Below the pieces are notes generated by a model, which had not been told where the DNA came from, made no database searches, and saw only the letters and a list, made by a program, of their open reading frames with translations. 64,000 nt of DNA, taken from assembly GCF_036898095.1 (NCBI RefSeq), contig NC_090745.1:86761382-86825381 (forward strand), in the 5' to 3' direction. Each line of letters begins with the position of its first letter. The stretch's first letter is position 1. The translations under genes and the position numbers were made by a program. Shown here piece by piece: positions 25,861-37,189 of this stretch. Source of the stretch: Palaemon carinicauda (Eukaryota > Arthropoda > Malacostraca > Decapoda > Palaemonidae).

Positions 25861-28458
25861 AGCTGCAGGAGCTCCTCTTCGGAGGGTTGCTGTTTATAGG
25901 TCAGCTTGCTGATCCAACGGCCCTAAGGGGCGCCTTCATCAGTTCTTCTTGTCTCTGCTACGAAGTGTTCACCTCTCTCGTTGGCGAGAGAGGACACTCA
26001 TAGAGACTCCTCTTCGGAGGACTCCTCCTGCTGCTGTTGCTGATGTTGCTGAAGGCTCAGTTCCCCCATCCGAACATCCTTCGAGGGGGCAGCTGAGTCC
26101 TACATTCTCTCCTGCGAGTGCCTCTCCCCCTCAGGGGAGTTCACTAACAGAGACTCCTCTTCGGAGGACTGATGATGGTGCTCTTATCCGTAGTCGTCTT
26201 CATCTTCAGCCCCGCAGAGGATCCTCCTCGACGAGAACAGACCGTTGCAGCTGCTTCGCTAGAGCTAGACCTTTCGGCAGATCGTTCGCGATCTCCGACA
26301 CCTGCCAGACCTTCTTGTCTTCCATCTCCGTTCCTGGACGCAGATGCGCAGTGGGCGCCACTCCACCCCGTTTTCTAACAGGCACCGGTCCCTTCGGGGC
26401 AAAGGGCTTATCTCACAATGTGAGTAAGTCCCTTTAGTGCCAGGTTTTTACCTGTGCAACCTCGTTCTCCTGCTGTGCACCAGACTTCTGCTGAATCAAC
26501 ACTCCAGCGATCTCCTATAGCTGAGTCTTGCCATAAATCTCCTGATCGTCAGCGCCCACGCTCTCCGGATCTGGGCGCAGGCAAGGAGATTATTTCTTCG
26601 CTGAACTCCCACGTTCGCCTGCTCTCCAGCGCACATCTGCGCGCCCTTTCCTGATGTGCGCAATGCGTGCCAACGTTCGCCCACGCGCCCACGATCTCTG
26701 GATCTGGGCGCAAGCAAGGAGATTATTCCTTCGCCTCCACGCCAACGATCTCCTGCGCTCCCTCAGAGCTCACCGTATCCGGTGCGCACTTCCAGACTTG
26801 AACGAGTCTCTGCGCGCCCACGAGCGTTCACCCTTGCGCGCAACCTCGCCGTCTTGTTCTGCACCCTCGCTGAAATCTTCTGGCCGCGCAAATGCGTGCC
26901 AACGATCTCCCCGGTTCCTGCCTCGTCGCGCGCAGTTCAAGAGGTTCCTACGCTAGCGCACAGGCGCTCACAGGTTCCTCTGGACTCGCAGCGCCCTTCT
27001 GGAGTTTCGCGAGAAGCGCGCCCATGCGCAGTTCCAGTCCCATCGCTCACGCATTCGCCAACGCGACAGCACGCTTCCACATCACAGCGCGCCGCCCAGG
27101 AGGCGCCTAAGCTAGCGCACGGGCGCTCACAGGCACCCCAGGGCTCTCCTTGCGTGCCAGCGCGAGTCTTCGCCTGCGCGCAAGCGTTTGCGTTTTTCAA
27201 CGCGCCAACGCGCCCACGCTTCAGTTCGCCGTAGGTCTCCTACGCGCCCACTCGTTAACTCTCCTGTACGCGATCGGTCGCTACGCGCCATCGCTCGCCA
27301 ACGCGCCATCGCCAGCCAACGAGCCATCGCTCGCCAAAACGCGCCATCGCTCGTCAACGCGCCATCGCTCGTCAACGCGCCATCGCTCGTCAACGCGCCA
27401 TCGCTCGCTTACGCGCCATCGGTCTCCCGGCCGCCAGCGCTCGCCCTTACAACCGCGCGCATGCGCACCCACGTTCGCCCGTGCGCGAACCAATGATTTT
27501 ACCATCACGCGAGCGCCAGCGCGATTTCGTCCGCAATTCCCGTCGGGTTTCGCAACACGGGCAGCCTGGAGAGTCTTCTGGAGCGCGTACTTCCAAATCA
27601 TCATCGTCACGATCTCCACCCCGTAAACACAGAGCAGCGCACGTGCAGGAGCAGGAAGAAGCTTCAGAGAGGTCTGGACAACATTCTTCTCCTTCTTTTC
27701 AGGCAGGCCCCATCATCTCTACTCCTCAGGATCACCCGATCCCCTTCCCTCCAGCGGGAGTCGCTGACACTGCGGCTGCCAGCCGTCAGCAGAGGAGGTA
27801 CTTCGAGAATATGGGGGAGCCTGGTTTAGCTCTCCCTCTCCACCATTCCGTGGAAGGGCTTACCAGGGACATTTTCGGCTTCGGAGTTCTTGAGCCAGGT
27901 GAAGGCCGCAAAGTGCGCCATGCAGGCCACTTCGTGGCTGGTCGTCTGGCTTGGATCTCTGGACATCCTGTTGCGATCCGAGGACTTGTCCAAGGAGAGC
28001 ACCAGGAAGACCAGGGAACTTTCCTCCTCTCGGGCACGAGCACCATCGATTTCCAGCTCACCAAGTTTCGAACTTGTGGGCAAACTCGATGTTGAAGCAT
28101 TGAGATGCAGTGACCGAGAGGTTCCTCTCGAAAGTCCCAACCGTGGATGTCGGCAAGCTCAGACACTCTTCCATCCTTGGAAAGAGCTTTTTTGAGCCCA
28201 AGGACACGGGATGGACAGCTGAGAGGTAGAGGAATCGAACCACGATTCGCCCCTCCAAAAGGCGCTTACATCCAGATCCTACAAGCCTCCAGCGCCTCAA
28301 CAACAACAGCCTCGTCAGCCTAGGACATCGGAACCGGCTCCGGCGGCAAAGACAAAGGTGTCTAAACAGCAGGCCCCTCCTGTCAGGGACAAGAAGGACG
28401 GGGAGTCCTCCTGGGGAGGCAATAATCCTAGAGAGAGCGGCCAAGGTCGCAAACGCTA
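25861..28458 (+). pseudogene. DIRS gag, family A2, 5'-truncated and internally deleted (Element 1)
   Basis: Colinear with Element 3 gag (33403-37189) but missing the N-terminal Cys/His region. An internal tract equivalent to about 35700-36490 is also missing (join near 27790). The middle (26456-27480) encodes Arg/Ser/Pro-rich repeats, including an 18-bp minisatellite at about 27290-27420 (RHRSST in one frame). Downstream pieces match the conserved C-terminal gag (RRYFENMGEPGLALPLHHSV, then a basic tail to about 28458). Many frame breaks. Confidence 0.75.
27290..27420 (+). repeat. 18-bp minisatellite inside gag (Arg-His-Arg-Ser-Ser-Thr repeats)
   Basis: Tandem near-identical units of ACGCGCCATCGCTCGTCA type, about seven copies, the central ones identical. 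One frame reads RHRSST repeats, another NAPSLV repeats. Confidence 0.9.
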
Positions 28459-30180
28459 GGATTGGCTACCCCCCTGCCCCCCAGTGGGGGTATGCCTAAA
28501 GTTGCGCGTTTAGGTGGCAGCAACTCGGGGCCGATTCCTGCACGATCTCCGTGATCAGCCAAGGATATCGCGTCCCGTTCATAACATCTCTACCTCCCAT
28601 GACAGCGAATCCAGTGTCGCTGAGCTCCTATGCCATGGGATCGGCAAAGGGGCTAGCCCTTCGGGCAGAATCTGAGACCATGCTCTAGAAAGATGCTCTC
28701 CATAAGGTCGTCGACGGCTCCCCCCGGCTTTTTCAGTCGACTCCTTCTTGTAAAGAAGGTATCTGAAGGCTGGAGACCTGTCATCAGCTCTGAACAAGTT
28801 TGTCGAACAAACTTCGTTCAGCGTGGAACAGCAGAGTCGATCGGACTTGTAGTGAGACCACAACACTTCAGGTGCACACTGGATCTGAAGGACGGGTTCT
28901 TCCAGATCCCAATCCATCCGTCTTCCAGGAAGTACTTGAGATTCAGCCTAGACAACAAGGTCTACCAGTTCTAGGTGCTGTGTTTCGATCTCTCCACAGC
29001 ACCGCAGGTGTTCACCAGAATGTTCACCCTGATATCTTCGTGGCCACACAGGATCGGCATCCGTCCCCTTCGCTATCTGGATGACTGGCTAACCCCGGCA
29101 GTCTCGGAATCGACCCTTCTTCGACACCGAGACAAGCCTCTGAGACTTTGCCAAGATCTAGGGATCATGGCAAATCTCGAGAAGTCTTCTCTGCTTCCAT
29201 CCCAACAACTGGGATATTTAGGCATGATATTAGACATCAACCTCCCAAAGCCTTCCCATCAGACGACAGGATAGCAAGGCTGAGGAGAGTCGCAGAACCT
29301 TAACTCAGACGAGGAGAACTTCCAGCCCAATCTTGGTTACGTCTCCTAGGTCACCTTTCCTCCCTGACCTGTCGAGTTCCAAACGTCCGCCTCAGGATGA
29401 GATCCCTGCAATGGCGGCTCAAGTCCCGGTGGAACCAAGGCAACGATTCTCCGGACACTCTGGTCCCTAGGGGACCTGCGGAACGAATGGACCCGTAGTG
29501 GTGGTTGACCTACGGGAACCTTTGAAAGGGAGTGGATCTTCTTGTCCTTCCCCCGCATTTGATGCTGTTCTCGGACGCGTCAAAAGAAAGGGGGGGGGGG
29601 GTACGTTCTGAACCAAAGGATTTCAGGCTTATGGTCAGAATCAGAAGGTACCTCCTCATCAATCTGCTAGGAATGAAGGCTGTATATCTGGCCTTTCAAC
29701 AGTTCCAACAATCCCTGGCGGGTCACTCCGTGAGCGACAACACCGCGGTAGTGGCTTATTTCAACAAGCAGAGAGGTACCTTTTCATAACAGCTTTCCCA
29801 TCTTGCAGTAGAGATACTGAGATGAACCGATTCCACTCAATACCACTATCGGCTCGCTTCATTCCGAGCAAAGGAATGTGCTCTCCGACAGTCTGAGCAG
29901 AGCCTCGCTGATCGTGAGTACCGAGTGGTCTTTGGATCCTCTAGTAGCCAACAAAGTCCTGACTTTGTGGACCTGTTCGCGACAGCCTTGAACTTCAAGC
30001 TACCGCTGTACTACTCCCCAGTCCCGGACCCCAAGGCACTCTGGCAAGATGCCTTCCTACAACGGTGGGACAACATCGACGTCTACGCCTTCCCACCGTT
30101 CTGTCTGGTGAGAAGGGTGCTCAACAAGACCAGACTATCGGTCAACCTGTCGATGAATCTTGATAGCTCCGCTACGGCAT
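28459..30180 (+). pseudogene. DIRS pol, family A2 (Element 1), decayed
   Basis: RT pieces at 28693-29274: PPGFFSRLLLVKKVSEGWRP, CTLDLKDGFFQIPIHPSS (Ala-Tyr of the usual DAYF changed to Gly-Phe) and RYLDDWL. A TAG interrupts at 28972. RNase H at 29532-29789: LMLFSDASKERGGG, INLLGMKAVYLAF and SVSDNTAVVAYFNK. Methyltransferase-like end: DLFATALNFKLPLYYSPVPD ... YAFPPFCLVRRVLNK at 29970-30130. Several frameshifts and an in-frame stop, so inactive. Confidence 0.8.
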
Positions 30181-31359
30181 CATGCAGTGTGGTTCCCGGA
30201 CCTTCTGCATCCCCTGACAGAACTCCCGAGAGAGCTTCCCCCACGACACGAGCTACTCAAGCAACCACACTGCAACATCTACCACAAAGCCGTAGCATCG
30301 CTTTGGCTTCACGCCTGGAGACTATCCGGCATCCCCTCACAGAAAGAGGCGTTCCGCAACAAGTTGCGGAGAGGATGTCTCGACACCTGCGAAAGTCATC
30401 CGCAGGGGTCTACCAGGCGAAGTGGAGAGTCTTCTGTGGATTGGTGTCGTGGGAGAGGTATCTCTCCCCTTGATGCCACTATTCCAGCAATAGCTGAATT
30501 ATTGTATACCTGCGGGAGGAAATGCGCCTTTCGGTCTCGGTGGTGAAAGCCTATCACTCAGCCTTGAGCCTGGCCTGCAGGCTGAAAGGAATAGACATTT
30601 CCTCCTCGCTGGATCTTTCTTCGCTCATACGAAGCTACGAACTTACCTGCCCCCCAGTCGGAAGTGAGACCTCCTCCATGGAACATGGTTCGGGTTCTTA
30701 GGGCTCTCAAGAGACCACCTTGCGAATCATCACGCCAGGCTTCTGATCGTCACCTGACTTGGAAGACGGTGCTCCTGCTCGCTCTGGCCTCGGCCAAGCG
30801 TGCCAGCGAACTTCATGGTCTCTCGTACGACGTCGCCCATTTAAGAGGAGAGGGGGAGGTAACGTTCAGGTTCGTCCCTGAGTTGTTTACTAGACTCAAA
30901 ATCTTGGAGCCCGGACCATCGGTTCGACTCCTTCAGGATTTCGAGTCTCCGTTCTGTAACAGATGACCCAGATCATCCCCTACTATGCCCAGTAAGGAGT
31001 CGGAGGTGTTATCTTAAAGAACAGCTGCAGTTCGTCCTCACGTGCAAGCCCTGTTTGGGAGCACAGGAAGGACAGAGAGGAGGGTCACCAAGAATACCTT
31101 TTCAGCCTGGATTCGAAGGGTCATCCATCACGCCCTGAATCCAGACCCTCCTCCGTCACGTCGCCTTAGAGCACACGACGTCAGAGGCATCGCAACGTCC
31201 CTGGCCTTCAAGAGGAACTACTCTGTGACGCAGGTGCTGCAAGCTGGAGTCTGGAAGCGTCAAACGACCTTCACAGCCCACTACCTGCAGGACGTGACCC
31301 ACAGGAGCTTCAATACGTTTTCTATCGGCCCTGTGGTGGCTACACAACAGCTGGTCTAA
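30172..31359 (+). pseudogene. DIRS tyrosine recombinase (YR), family A2 (Element 1), decayed
   Basis: The N-terminal arm reads RASPTTRATQATTLQHLPQS ... VAERMSRHLRKS. The catalytic domain follows in two frames: SAKRASELHGLSYD (first Arg), then HDVRGIATSLAFKRN (His-x-x-Arg) and FTAHYLQDVTHRS (nucleophile Tyr), ending at 31359. The start ATG used by Elements 2 and 3 reads ACG here. Shifts lie near 30400-30560 and 30890-31040. YR enzymes join the circular DIRS DNA into the genome without an endonuclease. Confidence 0.85.
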
Positions 31360-31860
31360 CCTCAGGCTCCTTAATGGACAGGTAGCAGAAGGTTGAGGGC
31401 ATTGTTACCCGGTTTTGGACTGCATGAATGAAAGAAGTAAAGTATGTCTGGCCCGTACTTCTTTCTTCATCCTCCCCTCTCTTGGGGAAAGCAGCATCCT
31501 GGGTTCTCTGCATAGCTGACCTCAAACCTCTGCAGGTAAACCATGCTTCCTTGTGTTCCTAGTATTAAGATAATACTGTCGCGTCCCCCATACCCTGAGG
31601 AGGTGGTATTGGGAACGTCCTAGCCTAGAATTCCATCTAAGGCACTTCAAGTCAACTTCCTGGGACAAGTCACACTTCATCCCTCCACACACGAGCTTAT
31701 GTAGGCCACATGTTCCTTGCGGAGCAAGGAACTTGCGAGGTGCAGGGACTCTTTTTCTCGACTGCTGCTCACTCGGATTCTGAGCCCCCGGGCAAAGCCA
31801 AAGCCAAAGCCAGTAAGGCTAGGACTTTCCACCCTTCCTAAGGGGTAAGTCACCCCATGT

Positions 31861-31950
31861 AAATAGCGTGGTTTGTATTTCGGTTACGGAACCAATGACA
31901 AATTCGGAGATAATTTGTATTTTTCCTAACCATACAAACCTTAGCTATTT
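31861..31950 (+). repeat. Internal complementary region (ICR) of Element 1
   Basis: 31861-31892 is an exact reverse complement of the left terminus 20785-20816 (32 of 32). 31893-31950 is the reverse complement of the right terminus (about 32150-32205) with about one mismatch. This is the joined-ends complement expected for DIRS circle formation. Confidence 0.9.
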
Positions 31951-31999
31951 ACACATATTTGCCTGCCAGCCCTGTCCCCCAAGGCAAGTCCTACTTCTA

Positions 32000-32205
32000 A
32001 GCGAAGTGAATCAGTTCACAGGTGTGGGAGGGGTAGCTAGCTACCCCGTTCCTACCCCCTCGCTAGCTAGCGAGAGGGTAGTTAACCCTCGTTAAAAATC
32101 TAATGGCTCGTCATTTCAGCTACGCCGAAAGTAATACCCCATGTACAGTAAATAGCTAAGGTTTGTATGGTTAGGAAAAATACAAATTATCTGCGAATTT
32201 GTCAT
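32000..32205 (-). repeat. Right inverted terminal repeat of Element 1
   Basis: Inverse of the left repeat, including both CTAG-centred palindromes near 32033-32083. It ends in GAATTTGTCAT and is extended relative to the left terminus by about 24 bp. Confidence 0.85.
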
Positions 32206-32465
32206 ATTATTATGGTGTTCTTACCTTCAAGACAGACGGTAGCGGCTAACGGCTGTGTGTGCGGAGGAGGATGGGGTGGAGAGTGATTTGACGGCAACAC
32301 GTTCGGTACACAACACTTTTGTAACATTACGTAATATAACCTTAACTTTAAATTCAACTAAGATGAAAGTCAACTTTAAATTTAACTTGAATGAAATTAG
32401 CTTACTGTACACACACTTGAAAATAACATGTTAATCTTACGTTACACTAAACTTAATTCTACATT
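32206..32465. other. Spacer between Elements 1 and 2
   Basis: No coding signal. It may continue the MITE-like unit cut by Element 1 at 20784. It does not match the tyrosine-recombinase sequence found right of Element 2. Confidence 0.4.
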
Positions 32466-32660
32466 GTTCCATAACTGAAATACAAACCACGTTATTTAAT
32501 ATGAGTAATTACTTTCGGCGTGGCTGAAATGACGAGCCATTAGAATTTTAACGAGGGTTTACTACCCCACCCCTAGTTAGCGAGGGGTAGGGAGAGTAGC
32601 ATGCTACCCCCCCCTCACACATACCTGTGCTGAGCTCACTTTGCTACCGGCTCGGGTACT
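32466..32660 (+). repeat. Left inverted terminal repeat of Element 2
   Basis: Reverse complement of about 47700-47880, including AGCATGCT and TTAGCGAGGGG blocks. Palindromes are weaker than in Element 1. Confidence 0.8.
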
Positions 32661-32764
32661 AGACGGACGTGTCCGCTGTCACCCTCGCCTTACTGACAGC
32701 CATTTTGACTGATCTTTTGTTTGCTTTTTCTTTTCTACAGAGTGTTTGTGAAGTTGGCCTCTGG

Positions 32765-33190
32765 GATGCGAAAGTGTCCCGGTTTACCCGACTGCCCTTG
32801 TGGGACTTATATGTCAGCGGTCTAGACGGACCCTCACACCTTACGTCCTTTTTGTAGGGGCCAACGGTGTGATAGAGATAATGTATGTGGTGAGTGTGGG
32901 GAGTGGTCTACCTCCCAGTGGGAGAGGTTTTCCCGGTGCCAGAAGGAGACGTCCAAAAGGGATATTTCTCCTTCAAAGAGTTCTTTGAAGGGGGAAAAAC
33001 CCAAGGCTTCTTCTTCCGTGCTCGAAACCTCCTCCGAAGCTCCCACTCGATCGGTTTCTTCCGAGAAACTGTCGAGTGGTAGCGTAGGCCGCATTTCTGT
33101 TGACCGATCTCGGGGTTTGGGAGAGGGAGTTGCCTCCCATAGCGAGGCAGCTCCTCCTCCTCCCTCGGGGGAGGATATTAATTCTGATTT
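32765..33190 (+). pseudogene. DIRS gag N-terminal part (Element 2), cut by Element 3
   Basis: The ATG at 32765 starts MRKCPGLPDCPCGTYMSAV, then a TAG. The Cys/His cluster continues in pieces (CRGQRCDRDN, CGEC). The later reading frame runs SSGSVGRISVDRSRGLGEGV and PPPPSGEDINSD and stops at the insertion point 33190. A pyrimidine-rich tract and CAG (32720-32740) precede the ATG. Confidence 0.75.
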
Positions 33191-33290
33191 GTTACGTAAA
33201 TGAAATACAAACCACGCTATTTACATGTGGTATTACTTTCAGCGTAGCTGAATGACGAGCCATTAGATTTTTAACTGATCCACTTCGCTT
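33191..33290 (+). repeat. Left inverted terminal repeat of Element 3, internally deleted
   Basis: It matches the other left ITRs, but about 95 bp between TTTTTAAC and TGATCCACTTCG are missing. The missing part is the segment holding the palindromes. AAC borders both sides of the lost segment in the Element 1 ITR. The right ITR (40745-40954) keeps it. Confidence 0.85.
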
Positions 33291-33402
33291 TTGGCTCGGG
33301 TGATGGTCAGACGTGTCTACCTCACCCTCGCATATTGACAGCCTTAATCTTTTTTGCTTTTTCTTACAGTTGTGTGTTCGGAAGTTGGCCTCTACCTCTA
33401 TC

Positions 33403-36400
33403 ATGCGGAAGTGCCCTGGCTTACCCGACCGCCCTTGTGGGACTTGTATGTCAGCCGTCGAGACGGACCCTCACACCTTGTGTCCGTACTGCAGAGGTCA
33501 ACGGTGTGATAGAGACAAAGTTTGCAGTGAGTGCAGGGAATGGTCTACCTCCCAGTGGGAGAGGTTTTCCCGGCGACGGAAGAAGAAGTCTAAGCGGGAT
33601 CTTTCTCCTTCAAGGGTTGCCTTGAAGAAGGAAGGTTCCAAGGACTCTTCTTCCGCTGCCCGAACCTCCTCCGAAGCTCCCACTCCAGGCCGGCGAGTGG
33701 TACCGTAAGCCATTCTTTTGTTGACCAACCTTGGGGTTCGGGAGGGGGAGTTGCCTCCCATAGCGAGGCAGTTCCTCCTCCTCCTCCGGGGGAGGATATT
33801 AATAACTCTGTGTCTAATCATGATTCATTACAGCTTTGGGCTTCCTTGGGTCTTAAGGGTTCGCCCTCCAGGGAAGCCCTGTTTGACTTGATCCAGTTGG
33901 GCGCAGCTGTCAAGCAGTCGCCGGTGATAGCGGAGGTAGATCCTTTGTCTATCGTCGACGTTGTTGTGGCAGAGGGTTCCGACGGGCCGGGTCAAACCCC
34001 AGCCTTGGTTGCTGATGTGGCTGAAGGCTCAGTTCCCCCCTCCGAACATCCTTCGAGGGAGGAGCTGAGTCCAAAGGTCTCTCCTGTGGGTGATTCTCCC
34101 CCTCAGGGGAGTTCACCGACAGAGACTTCTCTTTGGAGGACCGACGATGGTGTTCCTGCTCCTAGAGGTCATCTTCGCCGCAAGGCTTGCCCTCCTCTCC
34201 GCTGTAGAGGTCTTCCTTCTCCCTACGAGGGAGTTAGGAGGCGCCTCTTCGGTTCTTCGCCCTCGACGTCCCCCGCAGAGGTTCCTCCTCGACGTGAGTC
34301 GACCGTTGCACCTGCATCTCTGGACCTCTCTGCAGATCGTTCGCGATCTCCAACGCCTGCCAGACCTGTGGATCTTCCTTCTCCGTTCTTGGAAGCTGAC
34401 GCGCTGTGGGAGCCCACGCACCCCATTTTTCAGCGGCCTCCGGTCCCTTCAGGGAAGAAGGGCTTGTCTCACAATGTGAGCAAGTCCCTTAAGCGCCAGG
34501 TTTCACCTGCGCGCCCACGTTCTCCTTTGCGCACTAGCGCGCAAGCGCTCTCCTGCTGTTGTTGAAGACCTTCCCACGCGCCAGCGATCTCCTGCAGCAG
34601 AGGCAGAGTCAACTCGTCAGCGCTCTCCTGCTCGTCACCGTACTCCTGTTCGCCAGCGCTCACCTGCTCGCAAGCGCTCGCCTACGCGCCAGCGATCTCC
34701 TACTCGCCAGCGCACATCTGCGCGCCCTGTTCCTGACACGCGCCATGCGCGCCCATGATCTCCAGCTTGCCAGCGATCTTCTCCTGCGCGTCAGTGCGCA
34801 CCTGCACGCCATCGTTGGCCCGCGCGCCCACGATTCCCGGATCTGGGCGCAGGCAAGAAGACACTTCCTTCTCCTTCTTGCCCGCGATCTCCTGCGCGCC
34901 CTCGGAACTCGCCCACGCGTCAGCCCTCGCAACTCGCCCACGCGTCAGCCCTCGCCTGCGTGCCATCGTGCGCACTCACCTTTGCGCACTTCCGGAGTTG
35001 GACGAGACACTACACGCCACGCGCTCACGAGAAGTCGCCTGCACGCGCCGACGAGCAGCCTCCGGTACGCGCTTCTACACCTGCTGGCCTTGCGCCCCAC
35101 CCGCCTGATCCAGACCGCGCACCTGCGCGCCAGCGATTTCCTGCGCGCCCGCGCAATCCATCGTCTGCGCGCAAGCACTCTTCAGCGCGCCCGCGATCCT
35201 GCTTGCCGAAGGTCACGTATGCGCCCACGCGCTATCTCTCCTGTGCGCGATCACTCACCATCTCGCCCTTCGCGCCATCGCTCGCCTGTGCGCCATCGCT
35301 CGCCAACGCGCCGCCGCTCGCCTGCGCGCCGTCATTTTCCCGGCCGCCAACGCTCGCCCTCATGGCCGAGCGCGGCACCCTCGCCCGCGCTTTCATCTCC
35401 GTGCGCAAACAATCGCCAGCGCACGAACATTCGCCCGCGCGCGACCCCAAGTGCAATTTCCGACGGGTTTTGTAGCGCGAGCAGCCGAGCGAGTCTTCAG
35501 GAGTGCGTACAACCAGGTCATCATCTTCACGATCTCCTCCCCCCCCCCCCTTCAAGCGCGGAGGAGGGGAAGTCTTCAGAGAGGTCTAGGCACCAATCTT
35601 CTTCTTCCTTTCAGGCAGGCCCTATGGTGTCTACTCCAAAGGATCGCCCGATCCCCTTCCCTCCAGTGGGAGTCAATGACACTGCGTCTGTCAGTCGACA
35701 GCCTTGGTTTGGGTCCCTTATCAGAGCTGTCGTCCAGGCTGTTAAGCCTGCCTTCGCTGATTTGGGTCTCAAACCAACGACAGCTTTGACCCCACTGAAG
35801 AGGAAAAGAGGAGTAGAGTTCGTGGTGACTTCTCCTAGGGTCAAACTGGCTCCTAAGAAGTCCGTAAGGAAGGCGCCTTCCCCCCCTCAGACATTCTCTC
35901 CTTCTCCTATGGACGAAGCTTTTCCGTCCTCAGCAGAATCTATCGAGGTGAGACCTTCTCCCACCGCACCAATGGGAGAGACCCCACCACGAGTAGGAGA
36001 ATCGTCGCGTGCTGGGGCGGAGAAGATCCCTCAGACTTCTTTACTGGAGTCCTGCATCCCTCCTAGAAGGGAACCGAAGGACTCGAAGACCATCCCTAAG
36101 TCTTCTTCAAGGATTCGACCAGAGCTAGCGAGACCCCAGGAGAACGTCCACGTGTCCCCCCAAGTAGAGCAGTTGGGGACAGGAGACTTTGCTGCCAATT
36201 CACCAGGAGGAGAGCAGCATGATTCAGAGCACGCCTTCTGGCAAGTCCTGACTTTGATGAGGCATCTCAACAAGTTCAAGGACCCCGAGACCGCCCCTCG
36301 TGAAGGCAAGGATACGGTCCTGGACCAAGTCTACAGCACTCAAAAACCCTCTAGGGCCAGTGCGGCTCTGCCTTGGTCCCAATGGGTGAAGAGTGCCAGA

Positions 36401-37189
36401 GATAAGGTTGAGGGCCAGCTTTCGGAACTCGCCTCCTCCAGCCGTTCCTCTGCTGGTAACAAGCTCCTCCCACCTCCTCGTGTCCAACAGAGGAGGTACT
36501 TTGAGATCATGGAGGAGCCTTGTTTAGCTCTCCCGCTCCACCACTCCGTGGAAGAGCTTACCAGGGGAGTCTCGCTTGAGAGAGACTCCAACCGGCAGGT
36601 GACATTCTCGGCAACGGAGATCCAGAGTCAGGAGAAGGTCACAAAGTGTGCCATGCAGGCCACTTCGTGGCTGGATGTCTGGCTAGGGTCTCTGGGCATC
36701 CTGCTGCGATCCTAGGACATGTCCAAGGAAAGCACCAGGAAGGCCCTGGAGACCTTCCTCCTCTCGGGCACACGTACCATCGAGTTTCTGGCCCACCAAG
36801 TTTCGAACTTGTGGGCAAACTTGATCTTGAAACGACGTGATGCGGTGACCGAGAGGTTCCACGCGAAGGTCCCAGCCGTGGATGTCTGCAAGCTCAGACA
36901 CTCTTCCATCCTAGGAAAGAGCCGGTTTGAGCCCAAGGATGTGGAACAGGCAGCTGAGAGTTGGAGGAAATCAAACCACGATTCACTCCTCCAAAGGGCT
37001 CTTATATCTAAGCCCTACAAACCTCCAGCACCCCAACAACCTCGCCAGTCCAAGTCGACGAAACCGGCAGCGGCAGCAAAGACGAAGGTGTCCACACAGC
37101 AGCCCTTTCCTGTCAAAGGCAAGAAGGGCAGAAAGTCCTCCAGGGGAGGCAAGAATCCTAGAGGGAGCGGCCGAGGCCGCAAATACTAG
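33403..37189 (+). pseudogene. DIRS gag, family A2 (Element 3), nearly complete
   Basis: Starts ATG at 33403. An N-terminal Cys/His cluster (CGTCMSAVETDPHTLCPYC ... CDRDKVCSEC) is followed by a frameshift near 33700. The frame 33810-34565 reads LQLWASLGLKGSPS and SLDLSADRSRSPTP. A second shift near 34560 leads to 34559-36715: an Arg/Ser/Pro repeat domain, then the conserved block DRPIPFPPVGVNDTASVSRQ and QWVKSARDKVEGQLSEL. A TAG at 36713 stands where Elements 1 and 2 have GAG. After it the same frame continues (MSKESTRKALETFLLSGTRT) to a Lys/Gly/Arg-rich end at 37189. Gag is the presumed RNA-binding structural protein of the element. Confidence 0.8.

Larger units (their letters stand above)
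20785..32205 (+). mobile_element. DIRS retrotransposon Element 1, chimeric, with two gag-pol cassettes
   Basis: The ends are inverted repeats of DIRS type: left about 20785-20975, right about 32000-32205. There is an internal complementary region at 31861-31950. Between them lie a first gag and pol of one family (A1, 21477-25622) and then a second, 5'-truncated gag with pol and tyrosine recombinase of another family (A2, about 25860-31359). The A2 part is colinear with Elements 2 and 3. Terminal repeats and YR are A2-type. It is disrupted in most frames. Confidence 0.85.

Noticed and set aside
27290..27420. CRISPR-like array
   Set aside because: The units are directly contiguous with no spacers, inside a eukaryotic gag gene.
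26654..27626. Host SR-type splicing factor (Arg/Ser-rich frames, both strands)
   Set aside because: Colinear with the repeat domain of DIRS gag in two other copies. Antisense frames arise from the GC-rich CGCG-containing repeats.
33705..33832. A gag intron in Element 3 (GTAAGC ... CAG)
   Set aside because: Splicing there would leave the downstream gag out of frame, and Element 2 reads through the same region as coding. A plain frameshift explains it better.
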